Assembly (NCBI GenBank): GCA_002315015.1
Contig: DCEX01000013.1
Span: forward strand, 1 to 16,995
DNA length: 16,995 nucleotides
Direction: 5' to 3'
Source: Faecalibacterium sp. UBA1819
GTDB lineage: Bacteria > Bacillota > Clostridia > Oscillospirales > Ruminococcaceae
Shown here piece by piece: positions 7,600 through 14,404 of this stretch (position 1 is the first letter of the stretch; each line of letters starts with the position of its first letter). Under the pieces are notes generated by a model. It had not been told where the DNA came from. It was given only the letters and a program-made list of their open reading frames with translations, and did no database searches. The position numbers were made by a program, and so were the translations under genes.

Positions 7600-9195
7600 T
7601 TAGCCGCGTTCCTTTGCACGAAACTTGGACGGCGTTACCCCAAAGTGACGTTTAAACACATAGCTGAAATAATTGGCGTCAGGGTAGCCCGTTTGTTCTG
7701 CAATGGCATACGTTTTTTCGTCTGTCGTGCGCAGCAGCTCTGCGGCCTTTTCCATGCGCATGTGCGTTAAGTAGTTGATAAAGCTCATGCCGGTTTCTTT
7801 TTTAAATAAGGTGGAAAAATAGGCCGGGGACAAATGCAGCACCTCACACAAGCGCTCCACGCTCAGCTCACTGTCCTGGTAATGCCCGGCAATATATTCC
7901 TTGGCCAAATAGACGCTTTTGCCTGCGGTATCGCTACGGTGCCGGCCCAGCATTTGCTGAATTTTTAAAAAATGCTCGGTCAGCCATCCGCTCATATCGT
8001 CTAATGAACGAAAATGGTCGGTGGAAAGCATGGTGGAAACTTCTTCTTCAAACAGTGCGGCAAAATCTTCCCCACCCGGACGCACCGCCCGCATCAAACT
8101 GAGCAGACTTTCCAGGAAAAACAACTGACACTGCACAATGGAAAGGTGACTGCTGCGCATTTGTTCCACAATTTGTTCCACCACTTCTTTTACATGCGCT
8201 TCACTGCCCAGCTTGACAGCCGCAATCACTTTTTGCTGCTGTACTTCGCCAAACAGTGCAGCGGCATCGCCCCGCGGCTCTACGTCGCGGATATACAGCA
8301 CGCGGCTGTCGGTAATAGCCTTATATTGCAGCGCCGTTTCTGCCTGTGCCGCCGAGGCTGCAAACATTTCTGCACATTTGCAAAGCGTACCCACTCCAAA
8401 CCGCACCCGAAACCCTAACAGCGTTTCAGCCAGCAGACAAAGGCGATCCAGCTCCTCCATAAAAGCATAAAAACGGTCTTCGCTCTCAATTTCCGCCATC
8501 AAAGCAATATTGTCATTAAACAACGCCCCTTGCATGGCGGCATTCGGCAGCGAAAACTGCGCGCGCAAAAAATCAAGCGCTGATAACAGCACCGCATCTT
8601 CTGCAATATTCAGCCCTTCTCCTGTCACCGATGCAATGGCCACTGCCCACACACCATCTGGAAACGACAGGCCGTATTCTGCGGCACGCTCATAAATCTG
8701 CTCCGTGGGAATTTTCCCGCCGAGCAAACGGCTGTAAAAAATTTCGCGCAGCAAAGGCAAGCTTTCCTCATACCGCTCCTGCCAAACGGCAACATTACGG
8801 CGTTCTTCCAGCTGCTTATCCAGCTGATCTCGAATTTTTTCCAGCACGCCGGACAATTCCTGTGCATTGATCGGCTTTAAAATATATTCCAGCGCATGTA
8901 CGCCAATGGCCTGCCGCGCATATTCAAAATCATCAAAACCGGAAAAAAAGACAAGCTTCACAGCGGGCATCATACGGTGCAGCCGCCGACCCAGCTCCAA
9001 ACCGTCCATATAGGGCATTTTGATGTCGCTCAGCACCACATCCGGGCAGGTTTGCTCGGCAACTTCCAACGCTTCCATGCCGTTGGCTGCCTCCCCTGCC
9101 AGCACAAAGCCCAAGGCCTCCCAATTCATTTTCCGGCAAATTCCCTGCCGAATTTCTTCCTCATCATCTACCAGCAAAACACGGTAAGCGCCCAT
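7600..9195 (-). CDS. YesN-type response regulator with AraC DNA-binding domain
   Basis: 531 residues. The N-terminal receiver domain has the acidic pocket D10-D11, phospho-acceptor D57 in LSDIKMPYMDG and the conserved lysine K107 in LKPIN. A long middle region of the YesN kind follows, then a C-terminal AraC/XylS domain (about 427-528). Its two helix-turn-helix units lie near 445-466 (LSVERLCEVLHLSPAYFSTLFKK region) and 495-518 (AIAEQTGYPDANYFSYVFKRHFG). It is the first gene of the sensory operon, directly downstream of mglC but separated by a terminator and its own extended -10 promoter. The likely target is the mglB promoter, where direct repeats lie at and upstream of the -35. The ATG at 9195 has only a modest upstream AGG about ten bases away. 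No residue loss is seen. Confidence 0.93.
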   Translation of the reverse strand: MGAYRVLLVDDEEEIRQGICRKMNWEALGFVLAGEAANGMEALEVAEQTCPDVVLSDIKMPYMDGLELGRRLHRMMPAVKLVFFSGFDDFEYARQAIGVHALEYILKPINAQELSGVLEKIRDQLDKQLEERRNVAVWQERYEESLPLLREIFYSRLLGGKIPTEQIYERAAEYGLSFPDGVWAVAIASVTGEGLNIAEDAVLLSALDFLRAQFSLPNAAMQGALFNDNIALMAEIESEDRFYAFMEELDRLCLLAETLLGFRVRFGVGTLCKCAEMFAASAAQAETALQYKAITDSRVLYIRDVEPRGDAAALFGEVQQQKVIAAVKLGSEAHVKEVVEQIVEQMRSSHLSIVQCQLFFLESLLSLMRAVRPGGEDFAALFEEEVSTMLSTDHFRSLDDMSGWLTEHFLKIQQMLGRHRSDTAGKSVYLAKEYIAGHYQDSELSVERLCEVLHLSPAYFSTLFKKETGMSFINYLTHMRMEKAAELLRTTDEKTYAIAEQTGYPDANYFSYVFKRHFGVTPSKFRAKERG

Positions 9196-9265
9196 TCTGT
9201 TTTCGCCTGCCTTTCCTTTTCCCGCTGCGTGTTCTCACACAAAACACAGCGCACATTTCCATTTC

Positions 9266-9294
9266 AGTATAACATTGAAATACGCCGTTCACAA
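9266..9294 (-). promoter_or_regulatory. Promoter of the sensory operon
   Basis: On the minus strand TTGTGA (9289-9294) and TATACT (9266-9271) are 17 bp apart, with TG one base before the -10 (TGTTATACT), an extended -10 element. It lies about 70 bp upstream of the regulator ATG, immediately beyond the mglC terminator, so the sensory operon is probably transcribed independently of mglBAC. Confidence 0.65.
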
Positions 9295-9307
9295 GCACAC
9301 ACAACAG

Positions 9308-9338
9308 AAAAAAGAGCTGCAAAAGCAGCCCTTTTTTT
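9308..9338 (-). terminator. Terminator of the mglBAC operon
   Basis: GCTGC (9316-9320) pairs with GCAGC (9325-9329) around AAAA, extended by one mismatch and a G-C pair into A6/T6 flanks (9308-9313 and 9332-9337). On the minus strand it ends in T6, 23 bp after the mglC stop. It is near-symmetrical and may work in both directions. Confidence 0.8.
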
Positions 9339-9361
9339 CTGAGCATCGCAAACAGCGTTTT

Positions 9362-10426
9362 TTATTTTTTCACAAGGTATTTACGCATATCGAGCGCACA
9401 TGCAAACAGAATGATGCCGCCCTTAATTGCATACTGGAGGTTCTGATCCATGCCGATGAGAGGCAGGGCAACGAAGATCAGACGAAGCATGATCACGCCG
9501 ATGATAATACCGCTGATTTTACCAATACCACCAACGAACGACACGCCGCCGATGACGCAGGCCGCAATGGCGTCCAGCTCATAGTTCACGCCGGTATTCG
9601 CCGTATTGGAAGCGATACGAGCCGACTCGATAAAGCCTGCCCAGCCATACATAGCGCCCGCCAAAGCAAACACAGCGATGGTGGTTGCAAACACGTTCAC
9701 GCCGGAAACACGCGCGGCCTCCTCGTTGGAGCCAAGCGCAAACATATTTTTGCCAAAGGTGGTTTTATTCCAGATAAACCACATCAAAGCCGTTAAAATA
9801 ATCGCATAGATGACATAGTTCGGAATCTGAATGGTGCCGCCCGCAAAATTCAAAAGCGGCGGGTTGCCCACAACGAAGTTGCGGTACTCATCGGTCAAGC
9901 TGGAAATCGCCATACCGTTGTTATTGCCGGCCTGCACATAGAACAGCAGAGCGGTGTACAGAATGAGCTGTGTCGCCAGCGTAACAATAAACGGATGCAG
10001 CTTAAATTTTGCTACAAAGAAGCCGTTAAAAGCGCCAATCAGAGCGCCGAGAGCCACGACAATCACGATGACCAAAGGAATGGGCAGCGCACCAATTCCC
10101 GTCCACATTTTGGTGGGGGCGTCGGGGCTTTGCAGCAAAGAAGCCGCAACGCAGGCCGTAATACCAACGGCGCGTCCTGCGCTCAAATCCGTACCGGTCA
10201 ATACGATACAGCCCGCAATGCCAAGAGCTACGGGTAAGTAAGCTGCTGTTAAGGACAGCAGGTTTACAAGAGACGACGGCGATAAAAAGCTAGGCTTCGT
10301 CACTGCGACGTAAGCCGCCACTAAAAGCATAATGATAATCAGCGCATTATTGAGCAGCGTTTCGCCAATTTGCTTTCCGCTGATGTTCTTAATGCTGCCG
10401 GCCGGTGCTTTTGTTCCGTTACTCAT
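9362..10426 (-). CDS. mglC: Galactose/methyl-galactoside ABC transporter permease MglC
   Basis: 354 residues, the usual size for MglC/RbsC. It has about eight to ten hydrophobic spans, for example ALIIIMLLVAAYVAV, AYLPVALGIAGCIVLTG and LVIVIVVALGALIGAF. The family cytoplasmic coupling loop GSNEEAARVSGVNV is present, as are the conserved turns TGTDLSAGRAVG and IGGVSFVGGIGKISG. It forms the membrane channel of the importer with the MglA ATPase. GGGAGG (10435-10440) precedes its ATG, and it starts 16 bp after the mglA stop, so it is the third gene of mglBAC. A terminator follows. The sequence alone cannot separate galactose from ribose or other pentose permeases; assignment rests on the neighbouring MglB with its GGBP-type calcium loop. 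Confidence 0.92.
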   Translation of the reverse strand: MSNGTKAPAGSIKNISGKQIGETLLNNALIIIMLLVAAYVAVTKPSFLSPSSLVNLLSLTAAYLPVALGIAGCIVLTGTDLSAGRAVGITACVAASLLQSPDAPTKMWTGIGALPIPLVIVIVVALGALIGAFNGFFVAKFKLHPFIVTLATQLILYTALLFYVQAGNNNGMAISSLTDEYRNFVVGNPPLLNFAGGTIQIPNYVIYAIILTALMWFIWNKTTFGKNMFALGSNEEAARVSGVNVFATTIAVFALAGAMYGWAGFIESARIASNTANTGVNYELDAIAACVIGGVSFVGGIGKISGIIIGVIMLRLIFVALPLIGMDQNLQYAIKGGIILFACALDMRKYLVKK

Positions 10427-10442
10427 AAGTTATTCCTCCCCA

Positions 10443-11942
10443 TTACACATATTTTGCAGCCAGCGTCAGAATCTCCTCCTGCGTGGTGGTTCTTGCGTCC
10501 ACCTCGCCGGCTACCTGGCCGCCCGACATGACCAAAATTCGATCACATACGCCCAAAAGCTCCGGCATTTCGGACGACACCATGATAACGCCTTTGCCTT
10601 CATTGGCCAAATTGATAATCAGCTGGTAAATCTCATATTTTGCGCCTACGTCGATGCCGCGGGTCGGCTCATCGAGCAGCAGAATCTCCGGCTTTGTCAG
10701 CAGCCAGCGTCCAATGATAACCTTTTGCTGGTTGCCGCCGGACAAAGAGCGAATTTGGGTATGCTGGCTGGGCGTTTTAATATGCATGGCCTGAATGGCC
10801 CAATCGGTATCTTTGCGCATTTTTTTGTCGTCCAGCATCACTCCGCCAACGAGATAATCCTTCAAGCTGGAAATCACGGTATTTTCCTTAATATCGCGAA
10901 TACCGAAAATGCCCGTGGCACGGCGCTCCTCCGTGAGCAGTGCAAAGCCGTTTTTAATGGCCTCGCGGGGGTTGCGGTTGTGAATTTCTTTGCCGTGCAG
11001 CTGAATGGTGCCGCCTTCGCGCGTCATCGAGCCGAACAGATTTTCCAACAGTTCGGTACGGCCCGAACCATCCAAACCGGCCACGCCGAGAATTTCGCCT
11101 TTTTTCAGCTGGAAGGTACCATCTTTTAAACGGGTATACTTGCCGCCGATGTGCTGAACATCCAAAATCACTTCGCTCGGCTCGTTGGTTTTGGGCGGGA
11201 AGCGGTTGGTCAGCTCACGTCCTACCATATAACGGATAATTTCGTCCATCGTCAGCTCAGCGGCGGGCTTTGTTGCCACCCATTTTCCGTCACGCATGAT
11301 GGTAACATCATCGCTGATACGCAAAATTTCTTCCATTTTATGGCTGATGTAAATGATGCCGCAGCCCTTTTTCTTCAGCATTTCGATAATGCGGAACAGA
11401 TGCTCTACCTCTGTTTCCGTCAACGATGAAGTGGGCTCGTCAAACACGATAATTTTAGAATCGTAGCTTACCGCTTTGGCGATTTCGACCATTTGACGCT
11501 GCGACACCGGCAGGGTGGACATGATGGCTTTCGGGTTCACCGTCACCTGCAAGGTGTCAAAAATTTCTTTCGTCTTTTTTGCCATGGCAGATTCATCCAC
11601 CATCAATCCGGCTATTTTGGGATAGCGCCCCAGCCAGAGGTTATCCTGCACACTGCGCGTCAGCGCTTGGTTCAGCTCCTGATGCACCATGGCCACGCCG
11701 TTTTCCAGTGCTTCTTTCGAGCTTTTAAAATGTACTTCCTTTCCGTCCAAGCGTACCGTTCCGCTGTCACGGTTGTAAATGCCAAACAGGCATTTCATCA
11801 ATGTGGATTTTCCGGCGCCGTTTTCTCCCATCAGAGCATGGACGGTTCCGGCACGCACGGTCAGATTGACGCCGTCCAGCGCTTTTACACCGGGAAATTC
11901 CTTTGTAATTCCGCTCATTTCAAGCAAAACTGTTTGCTCCAT
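10443..11942 (-). CDS. mglA: Galactose/methyl-galactoside ABC transporter ATPase MglA (double NBD)
   Basis: 499 residues with two fused nucleotide-binding domains, as in MglA/RbsA (E. coli MglA is of similar length). Domain 1 has Walker [10 protein letters not shown] (39-47), signature LPVSQRQ (144-150), Walker B IIVFDEPT (164-171) and a switch histidine in ISHKMEE. Domain 2 has the degenerate Walker [10 protein letters not shown] (289-297), signature LSGGNQQ (400-406), Walker [12 protein letters not shown] (421-431), and VSSEMPE in place of the switch histidine. That one intact and one degenerate site is normal for the family. The frame is open upstream to 12053, but AGGAGG (11949-11954) abuts one ATG at 11948 and is six bases from the ATG at 11942, so 11942 is chosen. 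It lies 185 bp after mglB behind a hairpin, pointing to lower expression than mglB. Confidence 0.94.
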   Translation of the reverse strand: MEQTVLLEMSGITKEFPGVKALDGVNLTVRAGTVHALMGENGAGKSTLMKCLFGIYNRDSGTVRLDGKEVHFKSSKEALENGVAMVHQELNQALTRSVQDNLWLGRYPKIAGLMVDESAMAKKTKEIFDTLQVTVNPKAIMSTLPVSQRQMVEIAKAVSYDSKIIVFDEPTSSLTETEVEHLFRIIEMLKKKGCGIIYISHKMEEILRISDDVTIMRDGKWVATKPAAELTMDEIIRYMVGRELTNRFPPKTNEPSEVILDVQHIGGKYTRLKDGTFQLKKGEILGVAGLDGSGRTELLENLFGSMTREGGTIQLHGKEIHNRNPREAIKNGFALLTEERRATGIFGIRDIKENTVISSLKDYLVGGVMLDDKKMRKDTDWAIQAMHIKTPSQHTQIRSLSGGNQQKVIIGRWLLTKPEILLLDEPTRGIDVGAKYEIYQLIINLANEGKGVIMVSSEMPELLGVCDRILVMSGGQVAGEVDARTTTQEEILTLAAKYV

Positions 11943-11975
11943 ATTCATCCTCCTCTCACAATTTCTAGAGACTTT

Positions 11976-12027
11976 CTGAAAAGTCGAAATACTCCGCAGG
12001 AACTGCTTTGCAAAGCCTGAAAAGTCG
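11976..12027. repeat. Short direct repeats and a palindrome upstream of mglA
   Basis: CTGAAAAGTCG occurs twice on the plus strand (11976-11986 and 12017-12027), and the 12-bp palindrome GCTTTGCAAAGC (12005-12016) lies directly before the second copy. All are in the untranslated gap between mglB and mglA. They may shape the mglA leader or be incidental. Confidence 0.4.
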
Positions 12028-12058
12028 GCGGCAGCATACCATACCCGCGGCATATCTG

Positions 12059-12101
12059 AAAAAAATCTTTAAAGAAGGCGGGGTCGCCCGGCAACCCCGC
12101 C
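12059..12101 (-). terminator. Intercistronic hairpin between mglB and mglA (attenuator or 3' stabiliser)
   Basis: GGCGGGGT (12077-12084) pairs with ACCCCGCC (12094-12101) around nine bases. On the minus strand it is followed by TTCTTTAAAG and T7 (12059-12065). It starts 26 bp after the mglB stop. As no clear promoter is seen before mglA, it is likely a partial terminator or mRNA-end stabiliser that raises binding protein over transporter. Confidence 0.65.
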
Positions 12102-12127
12102 CGCCATCAAATTCGGTTCAAACGATA

Positions 12128-13294
12128 TTAGTCTTCGCTGGAAGCGTCATACATTGCGTACGGAACACGAATCTTTGCTACGTCAGAATCAACTGTGAAT
12201 TGATCGGTGTTAGCCATCAGCTCTGCGCCATCCTGCACGTTCTTAACCAGCGTATTGATGGTGCTTGCCATACCAACAGCATCCTGCTTGATGGAACCTG
12301 CCATGTTGCCTTCTTTAATCAGCTTCTTAGCAGAATCCGTTGCATCAACGCCGAATACCGGAATGATGGTGCTGCCTTCGCCCTTGTTATAACCAACGTT
12401 CTGCAATGCAGAGATAGCGCCTTCGGCCATGCCGTCGTTGTTGCAGATAATCAGCTCAACCATGTTGTTGCTGTCTTTGTTGTAAGAGCCAAGCAGAGTA
12501 ACCATGTAGTCGTTTGCCGCCTGTGCCGACCATTTGCCCTGAGCGTCTACCAAGTATTTGGTGGATGCATTCGCGTCATAGTAAGCGAGTTCCGGCTTGC
12601 CGCCTTCGGTCAAAATCTTGTTGGCGTCTTCCACCGCATACTGGGTGCGAGCCTCAGCCTCAGCGTTGCCTTCCTGGCCTTTGAACATGACATAAGAGAT
12701 GGTGCCGTCACCGTTCAGGTCTACGGTGTCATAGTTTTCCATCAGATAGTTGCCAATCATTTCGCCCTGCATATGGCCTGCATCGGGAGCATTCGTTCCA
12801 ACGAAAGCGCATTTGTCATAGCTGTTGATGACTTCGTTATCGGCAACCTCACGGTTGAAGAAGATAACGGGGATGTCGGCTGCGCGTGCAGCTTCCACAA
12901 TATCCTTTGCGGGGTCAGAAGTGGAAGTTTCCACGATATTGACAATCAGCAAATCGGAATTGTCAGCAATAGCGGTTTTCACTTGGTCGGTCTGTGTCGG
13001 CTGAGAACCGGCAGCATCCCAGTTTTTCGGCTCGATGCCCATTGCTTTCAGCTGCTCATCCATTGCAGCGCGTACAGTGGAAATGTACACATCAGAAAAG
13101 TCATAATAGAAAACGTCAACCTTCAACGAGCTGGCCGCCGTTGTTCCTTCGGTAGAGCCCGCGGTGCTGGCAGCAGCAGAACCGGCTGTGCTTGCAGCAG
13201 TAGAACCCGCTGTGCTGGAAGCAGGTGCACTGCACCCTGCTAAAACTGCCATCGACATGGAAGCGGCCAGAGCAAGAGCAAGAAACTTTTTCAT
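12128..13294 (-). CDS. mglB: Galactose-type ABC transporter substrate-binding lipoprotein MglB
   Basis: 388 residues. Lipobox LAGC (C21) is followed by a Ser/Thr/Ala/Gly linker to about residue 56 and a type I binding fold. The GGBP calcium loop is present as DLNGDG (192-197), with the distal acidic ligand E280. Against E. coli GGBP the sugar-contact set is only partly kept. D68 (D14), N147 (N91), R216 (R158), W255 (W183), N286 (N211) and D317 (D236) match, but F16 becomes Y70, H152 becomes N210, D154 becomes E212 and N256 becomes Q337. About 16 extra residues precede the tryptophan. A related hexose, glycoside or pentose is therefore as likely as galactose. AGGAGG (13302-13307) is one base from an ATG at 13300 and seven from the ATG at 13294, so 13294 is preferred. 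It is the first gene of mglBAC, with a promoter at 13354-13382. Confidence 0.9.
   Translation of the reverse strand: MKKFLALALAASMSMAVLAGCSAPASSTAGSTAASTAGSAAASTAGSTEGTTAASSLKVDVFYYDFSDVYISTVRAAMDEQLKAMGIEPKNWDAAGSQPTQTDQVKTAIADNSDLLIVNIVETSTSDPAKDIVEAARAADIPVIFFNREVADNEVINSYDKCAFVGTNAPDAGHMQGEMIGNYLMENYDTVDLNGDGTISYVMFKGQEGNAEAEARTQYAVEDANKILTEGGKPELAYYDANASTKYLVDAQGKWSAQAANDYMVTLLGSYNKDSNNMVELIICNNDGMAEGAISALQNVGYNKGEGSTIIPVFGVDATDSAKKLIKEGNMAGSIKQDAVGMASTINTLVKNVQDGAELMANTDQFTVDSDVAKIRVPYAMYDASSED
13145..13216 (-). repeat. Three 24-nt tandem units in the MglB linker
   Basis: Read on the minus strand, three consecutive 24-nt units (13193-13216, 13169-13192, 13145-13168) encode STAGSTAA, STAGSAAA and STAGSTEG. 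They form the flexible tether between the lipid-anchored cysteine and the folded domain of MglB. Units share both residues and most bases, so they probably arose by slippage and may vary in number between strains. Confidence 0.85.
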
Positions 13295-13320
13295 CTTCAT
13301 TCCTCCTAAAATGTAATGCT

Positions 13321-13341
13321 GAGGGGTTCCGTCCGCCCCTC
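13321..13341 (-). other. 5' stem-loop of the mglB leader
   Basis: GAGGGG (13321-13326) pairs with CCCCTC (13336-13341) around nine bases. It lies a few bases after the expected transcription start (about 13347) and ends 13 bp before the AGGAGG of mglB. A stem this close to the 5' end would protect the abundant binding-protein mRNA; it lacks a T-tract, so it is not a terminator. Confidence 0.5.
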
Positions 13342-13353
13342 TGTTGTACCCTC

Positions 13354-13382
13354 ATTATAACCAATTTTCTTTTCGATGACGA
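13354..13382 (-). promoter_or_regulatory. Promoter of mglBAC
   Basis: On the minus strand a perfect TATAAT (13354-13359) lies 17 bp from TCGTCA (13377-13382), a -35 matching consensus at four of six positions. The strong -10 with a weak -35 fits an activator-dependent promoter, in keeping with an AraC-type regulator next door. Confidence 0.65.
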
Positions 13383-13440
13383 TAGAATTTTATTCGATTT
13401 TCTATAAAATTTCTTTGGTTTACCGATAAATTTTATGCAA
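13380..13440. promoter_or_regulatory. Candidate activator-binding direct repeats upstream of mglB
   Basis: CGATAGAATTTTATTCGA (13380-13397) touches the -35, and CGATAAATTTTATGCAA (13424-13440) repeats it 44 bp farther upstream, about four helical turns. AraC-family activators typically bind direct repeats in this placement. The whole stretch is AT-rich, so part of the likeness may be composition. Confidence 0.4.
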
Positions 13441-13525
13441 TATTTCCGAATTTCTTTTAAAACTCTTGTTTCCTTTTCTTTTTAAAATATATTCAAGCCT
13501 TAAAATATCTATGATATTCTAAGTC

Positions 13526-13587
13526 TTCAGCTTGTAGAAAAACCTGCTTTGGAAATCAGTCCAAAGCAGGTTTTTCTACAAGCTGAA
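13526..13587 (-). repeat. Palindromic repeat family 1, copy 3 (inverted, intact)
   Basis: A 28-bp perfect stem: 13526-13553 pairs with 13560-13587 around the loop AATCAG (13554-13559). Arms are identical to copy 2 with one more pair. The loop is the reverse complement of the copy 1 loop CTGATT, so this copy lies in the opposite orientation. It follows the iron-type operon on the minus strand and precedes the mglB promoter, acting as a bidirectional terminator between the two loci. Confidence 0.9.
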
Positions 13588-13626
13588 ACGTTGAACGCAA
13601 TTTCATTGAAATTGCGTTCAACGTTT
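13586..13626 (-). terminator. Terminator of the FecCD-type operon, palindrome family 2 copy A
   Basis: A 19-bp perfect stem, 13586-13604 pairing with 13608-13626 around ATT, just after the ATPase stop. It overlaps repeat copy 3 by two bases, giving back-to-back hairpins. Its core (GAACGCAATTTCATTGAAATTGCGTTC, split here as GAACGCAATTTC and GAAATTGCGTTC) resembles the hairpin at 16841-16887. Confidence 0.85.
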
Positions 13627-13629
13627 TTA

Positions 13630-14403
13630 CTATTTGCGCCTTGTGGGAAGAAAAGCTACGGCGAGATCTTGCGTGACAGGATTTGTGTAGATTTCGCTCT
13701 CTACGTCATAAATGGTGCGGATGGTCTCCTTGGTAATCAACTTGTTGGGCGCACCCTCTGCCACGATGCGCCCCTGCTTCATGGCATAGAGATAGTCGCA
13801 GTAGCGGGCGCTCAATTCGATATTGTGCAGTACACATAGGGTAGAAATGTTCAAATCTTTTACAAGATCCAACACTTCAAACTGAAATTTAATATCAAGG
13901 TGGTTGGTGGGTTCATCCAGAATCAGTAATTCCGGCTGCTGTACGATAGCGCGGGCCAAAATCACCCGCTGCTTTTCGCCGCCGGAAAGCGAGAGATAAC
14001 TGCGCTGCCGCAAAGGGTATAGCTCGGTCTTGCGCAGCGTATCCTCCACCAACTTGTAGTCGGCTTCGGAATAGCCCTCCATCATCTTTTTGTGGGGCGA
14101 ACGCCCCATAAGCACCATATCCTGCACGGAAAAATCAAAAGCAAGTTCATTGAACTGCCCTACAACGGCAATGTGTCGGGCAGCCTCTTTGGGGCTCATC
14201 TTAGTAACATTTTGACCGTTCAGCAAAACCTCGCCGGAATCAATGGGGTTGACCCGGTAGATGGTTTTCAGCAAGGTGGATTTTCCGCAGCCGTTTGGCC
14301 CGATGATGCCTACACTCTGCCGCTCGCCTACATGGAGGCTGACGCCGTTTACGATCTTGGCTTTGCCCAGCGTCACATGGACATCTTTTACAACAAGCTC
14401 CAA
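13630..14403 (-). CDS. ABC transporter ATPase, iron-siderophore/cobalamin type (FecE/BtuD-like)
   Basis: 257 residues. Walker A GPNGCGKST (35-43), Q-loop glutamine Q83 in VVGQFNELAF, signature LSGGE (139-143), Walker B LLILDEP (159-165) with the NHLD D-loop, and switch histidine H193 are all intact. LMGRSPHKK after the Q-loop is typical of the FecE/FhuC/BtuD group. The protein drives uptake of a chelated metal or corrinoid through the FecCD permease encoded just before it. The start is a TTG at 14403, one base after the permease TAA. GGAGG (14412-14416) lies eight bases away and sits inside the end of the permease gene. An earlier in-frame TTG (14418) overlaps that site and is rejected. The last gene of its operon, followed by tandem hairpins. 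Confidence 0.9.
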   Translation of the reverse strand: MELVVKDVHVTLGKAKIVNGVSLHVGERQSVGIIGPNGCGKSTLLKTIYRVNPIDSGEVLLNGQNVTKMSPKEAARHIAVVGQFNELAFDFSVQDMVLMGRSPHKKMMEGYSEADYKLVEDTLRKTELYPLRQRSYLSLSGGEKQRVILARAIVQQPELLILDEPTNHLDIKFQFEVLDLVKDLNISTLCVLHNIELSARYCDYLYAMKQGRIVAEGAPNKLITKETIRTIYDVESEIYTNPVTQDLAVAFLPTRRK

Positions 14404-14404
14404 C

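Noticed and set aside
9164..9346. Small hydrophobic ORF on the minus strand between mglC and the regulator
   Set aside because: It covers the terminator and the promoter of the sensory operon, overlaps the regulator start and lacks a ribosome-binding site.
11943..12053. N-terminal extension of mglA by 37 codons
   Set aside because: The added residues do not resemble MglA, and the AGGAGG at 11949-11954 is ideally spaced for the ATG at 11942, giving the family length.
12008..13243. A long open frame (411 codons) on the plus strand opposite mglB
   Set aside because: It is antisense to a clear mglB with lipobox, calcium loop and ribosome-binding site, its product has no recognisable domain, and it extends only as a by-product of mglB codon use.
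91..13587. CRISPR array
   Set aside because: The family 1 repeats are kilobases apart with genes between them, and no short-spaced repeat-spacer pattern or cas gene exists.
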